From assembly GCA_963971285.1 (NCBI GenBank), contig OZ020256.1, positions 8,062,541 to 8,126,540 of the forward strand: a DNA stretch of 64,000 bases, read 5' to 3'. Source of the stretch: Astropecten irregularis (Eukaryota > Echinodermata > Asteroidea > Paxillosida > Astropectinidae). This document shows, one piece after another, positions 41,921 through 53,077 of this stretch; position 1 is the first letter of the stretch, and the number at the start of each line of letters is the position of its first letter. Position numbers and translations under genes: made by a program. The notes under the pieces are model-generated. The model ran no database searches. It was not told the origin of the DNA and saw nothing but the letters and a program-made list of their open reading frames with translations.

Positions 41921-44876
41921 TGTTTTTTACATGTTTGACACTTGTGGAAGAAGTTGCACAAAATATACCGTTTCTAGTACTACACCTCTTAGGGTTGTAA
42001 ATTTGCCATATCATTGAAACCTCTCGACTAATTATTTTTTCCTGGGATTTAGATCTAAGAGAAATGTAGTTTTTGCAAGAAATTAACTGCTGTCCACAAA
42101 TAACGCATACCCATTCGTCGTCGAGCTAGACGGCCAGCTCGATTGCGTAGTACATACAGTACAGTCCTCAAAATCTTTCCCCGAAAAATTTACAAAATAC
42201 TACTGCACGATATGCAGGCCACAACGTACGTAAATACTCCTATGGTCAACAATGTTTGTCTGACATGAATAATTCATGATGCGAGCTGAAACTCGCTCGC
42301 TGATTGGCTCCCTTGGAATTCCTAGGGAGATTCGACGAAAAGTAAAGAAAAAGTTAAACATCGCTTTACAAAAATATCCAAGACCTTCGTGACGGTCCAA
42401 AAGTCTGACAGAATTTTTCCATATCCGCCGCGCGGGGGCGCCCTATGCGCCGCGGGAAAGCAACAACAAAGGTCTTGGAACCAAGACTAGCAACAAACAC
42501 AATGTACTTTACATTTTAGATGTAAAGTACTTTAGATATTGCACATTCCAAGAAAAATTGGTCATATGTTGGCAGGGTGAGACCTACAGAGCGCTGGGCC
42601 ATTTTACGAATGCGCTCAAACCTGTCCCTATTTTTCTGCGAAGTGAACCATACACACTGACTATGTTAAAAGTAACAATGCTCTGTATTAAAGTTTGATA
42701 AAATTACGAAGGAAAAACATCCGTTGCATGGCTTAACCAAAAACTACCTGAGTGTTTTTGTTCCAATTCAGTTTGTCATCAATCAAAGTACCAAGGTACT
42801 TTTACTCGTTAAACCTTTCTATTTCATTGTCATTAATATAATAAACAGATTTATGAGCTCTTGTGTTACGGCGAAAATCTACAATCATCTCTTTGGATTT
42901 CTTGACATTAATGGTTAAAAAATTACGACCGCACCAATCCACAAACTTTGCAACCTCCGACATAACAGAGTAGGTCATCTTTTAAGTAGCCTGTAATAAC
43001 CGTCTCATCTGCATAATTTGATTATACTACAGCATTTACTGGAGCAGAGACACTTGTATAAAAGGAGAATAACAGCGGTGAGATAACACACCCTTGGGGG
43101 CACCTGTGTTGATTACCCTGACCTTAGAATAAGTAACTCCAATTTTTACCTACTGTATACAGTAGGTAAAAATTGGAGTTACAAATTGGAGTTACTAATG
43201 TGGCCTGTTCAGTAGAAAGCTATGGATCCATCGTACAATTTTCGAAGACACATTCATTATTTGCATAAGTTTTTCTATAAGAATGTGTGGTTGTATCGTG
43301 TTCAAGGTACTAGAAAAGTCTATGAACAATGAACGAGCGTATACATGTATATGATTTTGGTTTGTCCAGGTGAGAGTACCCCATCATCGACCCCTCTATT
43401 GCTCCGGTATGCAAATTGCAACTTGTCCAAAAATGGGCCTGCATATTTCAGAAGAAAATTCAAGACAAGCTTTCAAGACATTTCATTATACTTGATGTCA
43501 GAGCTACTCGGGCGGTAATCACTTCAGTACTGAAACCTTACTGCTCTTTGGTACAGGAACTATCATAGAGGTCTTCCACATCTGTGGAATAACCCCACTG
43601 AATAATGTCAACTGAAATAATTTGGTAAAAAAAAATACCACAGAGTTGATGACTACACTGTATACACATTTTCAAAATGTTGTTACCGACACCATCCGGC
43701 CCTGAAGCTTTGTTAGTTTTCAGGCCTAATGTTTCTAACATCAGTTTCATTTATCAAAATAGTCTCATGTTCAGCATTAATTTTCAAGGTCATTTTCCTG
43801 GGTAAAGTCGTGAGTGTCAAAACGACATTATAAATTTTTCAGTTCATTGACAAAGTCGCTGTTGCCTTCAAGTGACTGTTTCTTTTGTCTGTATCCCTTG
43901 ATTGTCTGCATTGCTTGCCATGCGGCCCGGGAGTTGTTCCTTTGGAAATTCTGCTCCAATCGCTGCTTGTAGTCCTTTTTAGACAGTTTAATCTGACGTT
44001 TGATGTTTTTTTGTATTTCCTTCACTCTTTCTGTATGACCAGCTACAAATGCATTCCTCTTCTCAACGAGTAGAGACCTAAGTTCCCGCGAAACCCATGG
44101 TTTGTTGTTAGGGTAGACCTTTTCCCTTGACAATGGTACAACTGAATCAATGCAGAACTTGATGTAGTCACAGTCGTAACAATGGTGTCGATCGAATCTG
44201 CGTAGTCCACAAAAACCCAGTCCAGTCGGTGCATTCCAGACATCCACGCAGTTTGTCCTCGGATTCGCTACACCAGCTGCGGGTCGTTACTGTAGTACTA
44301 GTAGGCTTTGATCGTTTCAGGACTTGCTTGTACGTCGGCAACAATTGAATAATGTTGTGGTCCGACTACCTTGTGTGGAACACACCCTCTCTTTATATGC
44401 AGATGTGATGTTACCATAGCATAAGTCTAAGACTGCGTCCCCTCTCGTTGGTTTGTTAACAAACTGATGATATGACGGTAACGCTTGGTTGAGTCTGCAA
44501 TGGTTAAATTCTCCCAACACAAACTTAGCAGAGTCAGGAGAAACAGTTTCCAGCCGTTGAATTCTGGAAGCAATATTGCCTCACTTGCAGCATTAGAGTT
44601 CGTTCTCGGTTGGATGTATATATAGACGACCATAATAAAAATTTGGTTGAACTCCCTGGGCAGGTGATAGGTGTTGAGATGGTGGAATGAAGATGGACAC
44701 GGAGACGGTTTGAAGAGTGGACTGATGGCTGCATGTATTTATTATGGAAGCCAGCCAGCATGGGCAATGTCCTCAGCGCGCATGCGCTGTACACACAATG
44801 AATATACATGTATATAGGTATCTCTACAATAGGGCCCGAGTCCAACTGTTAATAGCTCATAATCGGGGGTGCAGGT

Positions 44877-46131
44877 TCTTTCTTTCATTTCATTTCATTT
44901 ATTATTTCTCAGGGCAAGCAACAGAAGGCACAATACAAACAGGAAAATTACCAAAATGACAAAACCAAACAGTAGAAGAACAGTGCATGGTAACACCCCT
45001 GAAGGATTGCCAAATGCGAACTAAATCACGGTGGCTCTCCTAATGCTGCCATGCATAACATTACATGTAAACAAAATGTACAAACAATAAAGGCAATAAA
45101 TAAACAATTACATGTATGTGGACAAATAAATAAATTACTCTAGGTCAAACAATAAATCATTAATTAATGGCGAAGGCATACTTAAGATGGAAATACAATG
45201 GATTTACCAGGAGACAGAATATGATTTCGTAGCATATTGCTTAACTAATAGGCAAATGAAAAACAATTTGTTCCTTAACATTAGATGGAAGACTGTCCCA
45301 TAATATAGGAAACCTAACAAAAAGAGAATTGTGCAAGCATGTTGGTCCGACCCCCCTTATGAGGAAACTTAACAGAGTCACAATGCCTAGAGTTGAGGGT
45401 AATATATCTGTGAATGTGAACATCAAATAAATTATATTGGGATTGTTAGGGCAATCAAGACAAAGTTCATTGATAAAATTGTTATACGACTTAGCAGTGG
45501 CATATTTAACCTGATTACGTATACATTTGTACTTCTCAAACAAGGAAATGATAGCCGGATTACGTTTTGCAGCTTTGAAGGCACGTAGCTTTTTCCGGCT
45601 AAGTTGGATGATTTCTCTAGTAATCCAAGAACTGCGCTTTTTACCTATTAGTCCAGCAATGGGCACAACATCCTTAATCGCAGCAAACAGCAAGTCTTTA
45701 AATCTAACCCAGACTTCATCAGCATCATATTCAAAAGAAAAGCATGTGTCCCAAGGAATACTGTCTAAAGTGTTACATAAAACATTAACATCGGCTTTGT
45801 TGTACTGATAAAACAAACGAGTGATTTTCTTAACAGAGAAACTTGTCATGATCTCAAAACCAATACCATTATGATCACTGTTACCTAGGCTAGGCAGGGC
45901 ACGAGTATCATTGAATAAATCCGGTCGATTAGTGAATAATACGTCTATTGTAGAACCAGAGATATCTGCCTCACGGGGACGAGTAATAAACTCTACAAGT
46001 TGACTGAAGTTAAGAACATTGGAAATATTATGTAAACGTTGTACATTAGGAACATCAGTGTTAACATCAATATTAAAATCACCCAACCGACCAATTAATA
46101 CACCAGGCATTATTAATGTACAAACATACAC
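44877..46131 (-). pseudogene. Second LINE: endonuclease end fused to RT C-terminus
   Basis: A single open frame from 46131 begins in the AP endonuclease (GDFNIDVN, SGSTIDVLFTNRPDL, GNSDHNGI). It continues through the linker (KKRSSWITREIIQLSRKK) to about 45430, then jumps to the C-terminal end of a LINE protein (FVRFPILWDSLPSNVKE) and stops at 45241. The whole reverse transcriptase core is missing, so this is an internal deletion. The 3' end at 44877-44900 is an AAATGAAATG-type short tandem tail. The family is CR1/L2 or Jockey-like. Confidence 0.8.
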
Positions 46132-46391
46132 CTCCGCCTTTAGATTTTCCAGTTATCTATCCCCTCTGACAATATTAAAGTTTGGCAAGCTTTCGTCGAC
46201 GAGTGATACAAGGCTTTGATACCAGTAGACCAAATTTGCATATTTCACACAGACCGCGAGAGGTCGCTGTTTGCCTAATGTGCATTATATTATTGTACGC
46301 AAACGGTCGTGCAGGGGATCGGGAGCATAATACACATGGTACGAATACAATCAAAGCCTTGACCAAGGCTAAAACAATATATTTTGATCTT
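46132..46391. other. No gene seen
   Basis: Unassigned sequence between the LINE and the TTAA MITE. Open frames on both strands are short and carry no recognised domain. Confidence 0.4.
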
Positions 46392-46762
46392 TTAAAGGGG
46401 TGGTACAGAATTGACAAAATAAGACAAACTACACTTCAAGATCACAGATTCACATAAAACGTATACAGTATAATGGTGATGATAGGAGAAAACATCCCAT
46501 GAAATGTTTTTGTCTGAAATGCCATATTCGTTGAGAAATAAATGAAATTTTTTTCCGACTGGAATAAATCGCTTCGAAGCGTTTTATTATGAACGCATAA
46601 TCGTTGAAATGTATAAAAAAAAAAAACGGGTTTTCACAATTTTCTCTTGAGCCAGATGGCTGATTGACCTCAAACTTCAACAGGTTTGTCAGTTAAGTTA
46701 TAATGTGCTTACATTGTCAGCAACGGTTTTGTCGCAAAAAAAATTATGTACTATACCCTTTA
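46392..46762. mobile_element. TTAA-flanked MITE, second type
   Basis: Ends TTAAAGGGGTGGTACA and TGTACTATACCCTTTAA are inverted with TTAA on both sides. The interior differs from 2939-3308 but shares the arrangement TCTTGAGCCAGATGGCTGA-like near the right end. Noncoding. Confidence 0.85.
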
Positions 46763-46789
46763 AATATAAAAAAAAATGCTTAGAGATGG

Positions 46790-48405
46790 GAGGGCCTGAT
46801 GACGCGTTTCGATCCTAGCAGGGTCTTTATCGAAGGATATAATGACAAGACAACATATACATGTACATGTAGTCAAACATACAAGTCAAGCTACATTTAA
46901 ACGCATGGATGGGCACAAGGCGGGGGGGATAAGGTGGGTAGGATTAAAGGGGACAATGGAGAGAGAAAGAATGGGATAGGTGAGCTGGTATTAATTTAAC
47001 AATGAAGGTAATTAGGGGAGAAGGGAAGAAGTTATACTACTGTACAAAAAGCGGGGGGGGGGTACCTGTAGAGAATGAAAATGAGACAACGACAAATAAT
47101 TATATATAAGCAATTGAGGAGAAGGAATACTGTAAACAATGTATTGCCCTTAACATCCATGTAGAAAAATACAAGACATGTTAGTCATTTCCTTCCTGAA
47201 CGTTAAGACCATGCGGGTGACAGTACGTAAAATGTTCATCCATACTTTCTCCCTGCTGAGCCTAACCAAGTCTCTGCGGTGGCCAAGGGATTCAATGCCC
47301 TGCAAGATCATAATATCAGAAATTGTGTGGTTAGGGTCTTAGGGAGATTGAAGTGGAGGCCCACTGGGGTGTCAAGTTTCTGAGTTTTGACTGTGGATCT
47401 GTGACCATAAAATCGTTTCTTAAGGGTATTCTTCGTTTCCGCTACATACTGTATGTTGCGTACCCTGCAAGAAATGAGATAAATTACATTATATGTAGTG
47501 CAGGTGATTTTCCTTTCAATGGGTGGAGCCATTGCCTGTGAAAGAATCAGACTCACGGATATGGTCTTGGCAGACTACGCACCTCGAATTACCGGATCAT
47601 TTTAATGTACCATGCTGGGTGGGGGAAGAAACATCATTATAGTGGGTGGGACCTCAGCCCTAACAATCAATTCTCGGAGGTTGCGGGGACGTCTGTAGGC
47701 CAAGATGGGGTTTTCTGGGATCGCCCTGGGGAGACGGTCCGAGGTATGGAGGATGTGATGGGTATCATTGGTGATTCTGCATAACGGGGGGAGAGAGGGA
47801 TGGAAAGTAGTCACTAGAGCAACTTTGTTATTAGTACAAGTATCATCGCTGCTTTCTCCTTGAGAACTGCTGATCTCGAAAGAGCGAGAGTTTTCTCAAT
47901 GGCACTCCGCAGTCCGCACCCTGCAAGAGCTGTAGCCTCTAGCAACCAAGTGTTTCTCCAGTTCCTGTGTACTGGAGAAATCTGAGTCATTAGAACGTAT
48001 TCTTCTGAGTCCGAGGGCCTGGCTATACGCTATACCAGTCTTGCAGTGCTTGGTGTGGCAGCTGGTGGCATGGAGGCACTGGTGGGTATCTAGGGTTTGA
48101 AATACAGATCAGTGGTTAGTGTGTCCTCCTCCTTGCGGATGGTGACATCAAGGAAGTGCGCATCATGGTGGGAGACTTCTTTTGTGAATCTGATAGTCCT
48201 GTGAAAAGAATTAATGTGGTTAATGAAAGAGCTTAAGCTATTCTCATCGCTAGTCCAGATAAAGAAAATATCATCGATGTACCTCCACCAGATCCAGGGG
48301 CAGCAAGGTGCTGAGGCTAGCATGCGCTCTTCCAGTTCTGACATGAAGATGCATGCAAAGGAGGGGGACATACGGGTTTCCATTGCTGTGCCGTGTTACT
48401 GTTTC
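46790..48405 (-). pseudogene. Penelope-like element with GIY-YIG endonuclease
   Basis: From the right: reverse transcriptase fragment with RMSPSFACIFMSELEER and WWRYIDDIFF (48200-48380), thumb region to DLYFKP, then TTFHPSLPPLCRITND and PENPILAYRRPRNLRELIVR (47640-47810). Last comes the C-terminal GIY-YIG-like domain NVIYLISCRVRNIQYVAETK (about 47470). The Gly of the usual YVGET is Ala here, and frame changes separate the blocks. The 5' part is missing; a TTAA-MITE fragment adjoins at 48405. A hammerhead-like motif sits at the 3' end. Confidence 0.9.
46792..46836 (-). ncRNA. Hammerhead-like motif at Penelope 3' end
   Basis: On the minus strand: TCGATAA in place of CTGANGA, stem GACCC-TGCTA-GGATC with one mismatch, an intact GAAAC, then GC, GTC and ATCAGGCCC. 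Penelope-like elements are known to carry hammerhead ribozymes in their terminal repeats, and this motif lies downstream of the GIY-YIG domain on the same strand. Changes at the C3 and G8 core positions make it probably inactive. Confidence 0.6.
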
Positions 48406-48478
48406 TTCCTTGATATTTTTCCCAATGAATCTGTATATTTCTTTGATAAAAACCAAAGTATGATATTACTTTTAATCA
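48405..48478. repeat. TTAA-MITE end fragment
   Basis: GAATCTGTATATTTCTTTGA and ACCAAAGTATGATATTAC match the right end of 2939-3308. The left part is missing. Confidence 0.75.
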
Positions 48479-48606
48479 CCTGTTTCGTCCGTTTTCCCTA
48501 GCCCCATGCGTCAGTGTTCACCCCTTTGTATATTGTCCTACTTTCCGGATCCCTTTGTCTCTTTTCCCTTGTCTACCCCGAGTATCCCCACCCTCCCTGG
48601 TCACTC

Positions 48607-48655
48607 AGAACCCCCCCCCCCCCCCCCCACCACCACCACCACCCCACCCCACCCT
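48607..48655. repeat. C-run and CCA microsatellite
   Basis: About 19 C residues followed by CCA units and CACCCC. Such runs are assembly-prone. Confidence 0.9.
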
Positions 48656-48715
48656 TGTTCTGATCCTCACATCCATTTATCTTTACTGCCATGTTGGGCT
48701 GTCCGCTTGTCATTT

Positions 48716-48757
48716 AGCCTTCGACAAACTCCTGCTGGGATCGAAATGCGTCAAGCC
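48716..48757 (+). ncRNA. Hammerhead-like motif, plus strand
   Basis: Clamp AGCC...AAGCCC, TCGACAAAC in the CTGANGA position, stem CTCC-TGCT-GGGAT imperfect, then CGAAATGC and GTC. The flank CCTCCTAACTGCAAGCG is shared with 18313 and 52291. The core is degenerate. Confidence 0.45.
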
Positions 48758-48769
48758 CTCCTAACTGCA

Positions 48770-49601
48770 AGCGTTGTTAAATTGATTAGGTTTTTGCCAG
48801 TTTGGAGTGGGGTTAGGAGAGTTCTAGTAATCTATGAGGTATAATATTTGCAAAAAGACAACACGACCCCTACAAGGAAAGTGCACTGCTAGTCTTGGTA
48901 ATTACGATACATATTGTATTTGAAGCTACCATGCATCATTTACAGGGAGAAACCATGATCCAAATACATAATTGCCACTTGGATCGGAAAAGCAGGATCT
49001 TTTATTAAATACTAATAAGTAGTACACTTTACTTTAAAAATTGAGCCAATGATAACATTTTTTGGGGTTATTAATCAGTTACCAGCAGTAGGCCTACTCA
49101 ATCAGGTTCCGTTCTCCTCTATGATATCCATACTATTATCACTGTGCAATGGTAGATAACTACCATTACTGATTGGCCAAGAGTGGCCAAGTACAATATC
49201 ATTGTACAAGTTAAATCTTCAATATCTCTTTAAAAAGTCCTTAAATAATTTTTATTACATGTCATCATCCTTTCATCAGTTTGGATGAAAGTATAGTTGG
49301 TTCCCATCATAACTGTAAAATTTGAAGTACATGTACTCGTTTATAATAGTTTTTCCTTATACCTTTTCACAAACAAAATGCCCAAACCTATCTATTTCTT
49401 TTGTCCGCAGACCTTTGAAGTGACAGCATCAAAAATAAACAAATGTTTGCTATTCCTTGATTCATAATCTTAAAATAAAAAATAAAAAGTCATATATTGC
49501 CCATCAATTTTCATATACCTGGTCTACAGCGTCATACTTTGGTGCCGAAATAGTCTGTCCCTCATTATAATAGGCCTGTTTCACGATCTCTCGGGTATGA
49601 A
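48770..49601. other. No gene seen
   Basis: AT-rich intergenic sequence between DNAJA3 and MAT2B. The promoter and first exon of DNAJA3 could be here, but no CpG-rich stretch or mitochondrial leader could be identified. Confidence 0.4.
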
Positions 49602-49775
49602 TAGCGATCCACACTAATGACGCCACAAAATTCCCGGCCGTCAGACAAACATTGTCTCACACACGTAGCGCACATGCACGCCCACACGCACGCCCATTTG
49701 CATGGTTGCAATGTTTGTCTGAGATCCGGTGCTATTTTTAGCGCAAGTGTGGAGCGCTATTAACGGGTTGTCCCA
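49602..49775. mobile_element. MITE with GACGTCA core, copy 2
   Basis: It shares GTTGCAATGTTTGTCTGAGA and GTGGAGCGCTATTAACG with 19988-20168, and the left end GCGATCCACACTAATGACGC. Confidence 0.8.
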
Positions 49776-50625
49776 TGCCATAAAAACTATAGTCCCACGA
49801 TTTATTACTTGGGTTGTTGAATGCAGTGTTTGTGCTTTTAATCCATTTATCCTTACACGATACATTGCATTTCAAGTCAAGGTGCAACAATAGACCTAGA
49901 GAATGAGCTGTAGTGGGCGGGATTTATCATACAGCCCAGGGCCCGAATATACTAATAAGCAAGACCCTCCATTGTTGAGGGATTTACACACACAGAGGGA
50001 TTACTATTAAAGGCCGCACTGCCGCGGCCCAGCCCAGCTTATCGACGGCGACGCTGTGCCACAGAATTTGACGTGCTCCCTTAATCCATAACCCTGACGT
50101 CAACATTTAACTTATTAGTACAACCTGAAATGGCAAAAATTTAAGGACTAATGCGATGGAGTAGTAAATGGCCACTTGGTCTATTGTGTACTGGTAATGT
50201 TCTGTATGTCACTTGCATAACAGTTTACCTTGACTTTTAAATTATGCCATTCCAACTTAAGCCGACAAGTGATAAGATATAGGCCTACACTGTTATCTGT
50301 CTGGGTGACAGAATTATACTTGCCCTTCACCAGTGTAAATCAGCTCTGATTACCGAGTGCTTTTTGAGTGCACATGAATCATGTAATGAAATGATGTACA
50401 TTATGCAATTACATGTGTAAAAAAAAAAGTTGAAGCTACCCCTGGTACATGTTTGCAGATCACATGTATATATATAATTCCACTGATCCTGCAAAGCATT
50501 TGTCATCCGTAGTAAATTAATTGCCACTTCATGTGGTACCAATCCCGTAATAAACTTTTCCAGCCCATGGTTCCACAACTTAACAAACCTAACCCACCAC
50601 CAAAACAAAAACAAATTTCAGCATG
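49776..50625. other. No gene seen; MAT2B downstream region
   Basis: A GC-richer patch lies at 50010-50085. No open frame with a recognisable domain was found on either strand. Confidence 0.4.
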
Positions 50626-50768
50626 TATAATAGCGCTGCGCACTTGCGCTAAAAATAGCACCAAACCTCAGACAAACATTGCAACCGGCCATGCAAACGT
50701 GTGGTGAGTGGGGGTATGTGTGCGCGTGCATGCATGGTGTGACGTCATTAATGCGGAACGCTATTGCC
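50626..50768. mobile_element. MITE with GACGTCA core, copy 3
   Basis: Ends TAATAGCGCTGCGCACTTGC and GCGGAACGCTATTG enclose CCTCAGACAAACATTGCAAC and GTGACGTCATTAATG. It lies about 200 bp downstream of the MAT2B stop codon, so it may sit in the 3' UTR. Confidence 0.85.
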
Positions 50769-50967
50769 CTACAGTAAAGGTTCTTTGTAATGATTCTGAA
50801 AAGGAATGTTTGCGCCATCATTGTTTGCAAGCATATATGATAGTACCATTACCATTACATTTGGTATTTAATAGAAAAACACAAAGTCCTGATAAATTTA
50901 CAATCCTTACAATTTCACATGCCCTTACCTTACCATTTTTAAGAAAAAAGCTATGTGTAGCCTCAAA

Positions 50968-51228
50968 CTACTTCTTTTCAAAAAAAGGTCTCAAGCATTG
51001 TTCAATTCCTTCTCTGAATTTGGTGAACTGTCCAATCCCTAAGCTTTTTAGAGATGTGATGTCCAACTGGCAATCAAAAGGCCTCGGTGTTCCAGAAGGA
51101 GGATCATAATTGGCAACTAGATGATCTGCCTTGAGATTAAAGACATCTGCCATAATAGTTGCCATGGCATACTTGGTCAGTTGTTCATCATTGCACCAAT
51201 GAAATATGCCACTTGCATCTGATGGCTT
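50968..51228 (-). CDS. MAT2B: MAT2B last exon
   Basis: The exon has 86 codons plus stop, acceptor ttttgcag, phase 0. It reads KPSDASGIFHWCNDEQLTKY, then IMADVFNLKADHL and QLDITSLKSLGIGQFTKFREG and ends FFEKK. These match the C-terminus of the methionine adenosyltransferase II regulatory (beta) subunit, an NADP-binding short-chain dehydrogenase fold protein that tunes the catalytic MAT2A subunit in S-adenosylmethionine synthesis. The start of the 3' UTR follows. The CAATACGGGC MITE begins only 94 bp upstream, in the preceding intron. Confidence 0.95.
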   Translation of the reverse strand, partial: KPSDASGIFHWCNDEQLTKYAMATIMADVFNLKADHLVANYDPPSGTPRPFDCQLDITSLKSLGIGQFTKFREGIEQCLRPFFEKK

Positions 51229-51321
51229 CTGCAAAAAGAAAAGCAATTGTTCTCTTTTAATTATCTCTCTGTAATTCACCAAATGTGACACATTTTCCCA
51301 GCAATTAATAGAGCCTGAAAT

Positions 51322-51717
51322 CAATACGGACATTTCACAATTTAGAGCGCCACCAAGAGGGCAGCATGGAGAGGCCGATTTACGTGGTGCATGATGGGAA
51401 ATTGTCGACAATAGAGATTTTTCCCCTATACGTTCAACGTTATTGCTAATTCTTGGGTCGTTTTGTGTGTTTATTTCATGTGTTATCACAATGGTTTATG
51501 TTTGCGAATCTTTCAGATGCACAGCACACACATCCAAACTCGAAAACATTGAGAAATACCTATGGATGAAAGATATACGGTGGGTTAAATGGTGAAGACG
51601 ATTGAACGTATAGGGGAAAAATCTCCAATGTCGACAATTTCCCATCATGCACCGCGTAAATCGGCCTCTTCCTGCTGCCCTCTTGGTGGCCCTCTAAATT
51701 GTGAAATGCCCGTATTG
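51322..51717. mobile_element. CAATACGGGC MITE, second copy
   Basis: The ends CAATACGGACATTTCAC and GTGAAATGCCCGTATTG are inverted. The internal ATG frame (MVYVCESF, TAHTSKLENIEKY, KDIRWVKW) is kept but ends at a stop after RWVKW. It is in the MAT2B intron. Confidence 0.9.
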
Positions 51718-51781
51718 CACATTCAGTTCTAAATCCATCAATGCCTTTTTTCCCAGGGCATCTTCAAGCATGAAGGTGATC

Positions 51782-51917
51782 GGGGTCGATTTCACAAAGC
51801 CCTATCGTAACTCAAGTTACCAAGGATAACCCATCATATCCTACATATCATCATGCAATGCATCATAAGTCCTACGATTAATAGTAAGTTACAATGAGTT
51901 TGGTGAAATCAACCCCT
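51782..51917. mobile_element. GGGGTCGATTTCAC MITE, uninterrupted
   Basis: Inverted ends GGGGTCGATTTCACAAA and TTTGGTGAAATCAACCCC. It serves as the reference for the interrupted copy at 17243-17778. Confidence 0.85.
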
Positions 51918-52249
51918 GACTGCTAAAACACAATGGACTGTCTGTGGCAATGTACGCCTTGCAACATTGACTGTACACAGCTAGCTACATGTATGCTGTG
52001 CTTGTAGTTTCAATTCTGATAACATTTGCTCATCAAGGAGGATGCACTTCATAATTATGCATACAATTATTTCCCGTTCATGTAGCTCAGCCTAATCAGC
52101 CAACCTCTGCAAATATCGAGATGAAGCCATAACCCAATGTGCCACAAGCCAATTTGATTTAGAGACCTGTGCATAACCTAACATGAAGAAAGCATTAATT
52201 TTGTAATCATAAACGTTATGAAAACAATCAAAACATCACTTTGTCATTT

Positions 52250-52291
52250 AGCCTTTGATAAAGATTCTGCTAGGATAGAACTGTGTCAGGC
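52250..52291 (+). ncRNA. Hammerhead-like motif, plus strand
   Basis: AGCCTTTGATAAAGATTC, loop TGCTA, GGATAGAACTGTGTCAGGCC, then CCTCCTAACTCCAAGCAT. The stem and clamp are kept better than the core. It lies in a MAT2B intron on the opposite strand to the gene. Confidence 0.5.
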
Positions 52292-52329
52292 CCTCCTAAC
52301 TCCAAGCATTAAATAAATGGTTATCTCTC

Positions 52330-53077
52330 TCCATGAGAGTTTCTCTAAACTCTCATGTAAGACTACGGGTACTGAGGTAGGATTAAAACATTTAACAAAA
52401 TGAAATTGAAGATTAATTGTAACTCTACCCATCAGTCTATACCTAGAACCACAGGACTTTCGTTCCCACCCTACAGCTGCCCATCCTGAATATACTAAAG
52501 TCACAGAACAGCACTCACACTTTGTCTAATCCAGCATGTACCGTACATGAAATAATAAACCTGTGAAAATTTGAGCTCAATCGGACATCCGAGTCAAAAG
52601 CAAATAGCGAAAACCCGACAGAACTTTTCTTATAAAACATAAAGAATGGTTTTGATCTTACCCGAGATCTGAACTGTTTTCGGTCTTTGTTTTACTGATT
52701 TCTAAATACAACTTTCCACACGAAAATATTTTAATGGTCTATTTCTACTAGCACCAACTTCATACCATGAAAGTTATAGGTGAATATGTGAACATTTCCC
52801 CAGGCGCAGTTCTAGAGCCAATAGTTTGGGGGGGACTAGAAGAGCCATTATTTTTTGGGGGGCTAGAAGACCCAATATTTTGGGGGCCACACTCTTCTTT
52901 TAACACTCGCTCCTGCTATGTCTTTTTAGCAATAGGAAAGCATGCACCTATAGCCTATACAACACTTTTTTTATGTAATTGGCGCTTAATAACTGAAAAG
53001 ATTCAGTATTTTCCTCTTTTTTGTTTTCAGTTGCATTTTATAATATTTTGGGGGAGGCTCAAGCCCCCTAGCCTAGA
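52330..53077. other. MAT2B intron; inverted MITE scraps
   Basis: 52563-52770 is an inverted, diverged relative of 54590-54800 (GGTTTTGATC, GAGTCAAAAGCAAATAGCG, TTTCTACTAGCACCAA). Three GGGGGCTAGAAGA-like units lie at 52823-52890. No exon. Confidence 0.5.

Larger units (their letters stand above)
40427..42489. mobile_element. 2.06-kb Mutator-like element with palindromic ends
   Basis: The ends TAGTCTTGGTTCCAAGACC and their complement are inverted over about 34 bp with one mismatch. Each side has a 9-bp duplication GCAACAAAC (40418-40426 and 42490-42498). A 9-bp duplication suggests the Mutator superfamily. Each terminal block of about 110-135 bp is itself a hairpin, with CCGCCGCGCGGGGGCGCCCT at the turn. 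The interior (40563-42374) has AAATCATTTCAACGATACG repeats at 41620-41920 and a TACGAGTTGG fragment at 41455-41560, and no transposase that I recognise. Confidence 0.9.
40229..44860 (-). mobile_element. Rex1/CR1-like LINE, 5'-truncated
   Basis: The minus strand holds an endonuclease with LGEFNHCRLNQALPSYHQF and LDLCYGNITSAY (44390-44520), a linker, and reverse transcriptase with LKTNKASGPDGVGNN (43700). The C-terminal region follows with WCGRNFLTINVKKSKEMIVD (about 42890-42950). GEFNHC...LPxYxQ with LDLCYGxI is typical of Rex1 elements. The 3' end is a run of AATTCT units (40229-40261). A 2.06-kb transposon splits the 3' part at 40427-42489. Frameshifts throughout make it inactive. Confidence 0.85.

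Noticed and set aside
48607..48655. Proline-rich coding stretch
   Set aside because: Homopolymer C and CCA microsatellite without splice signals or homology.
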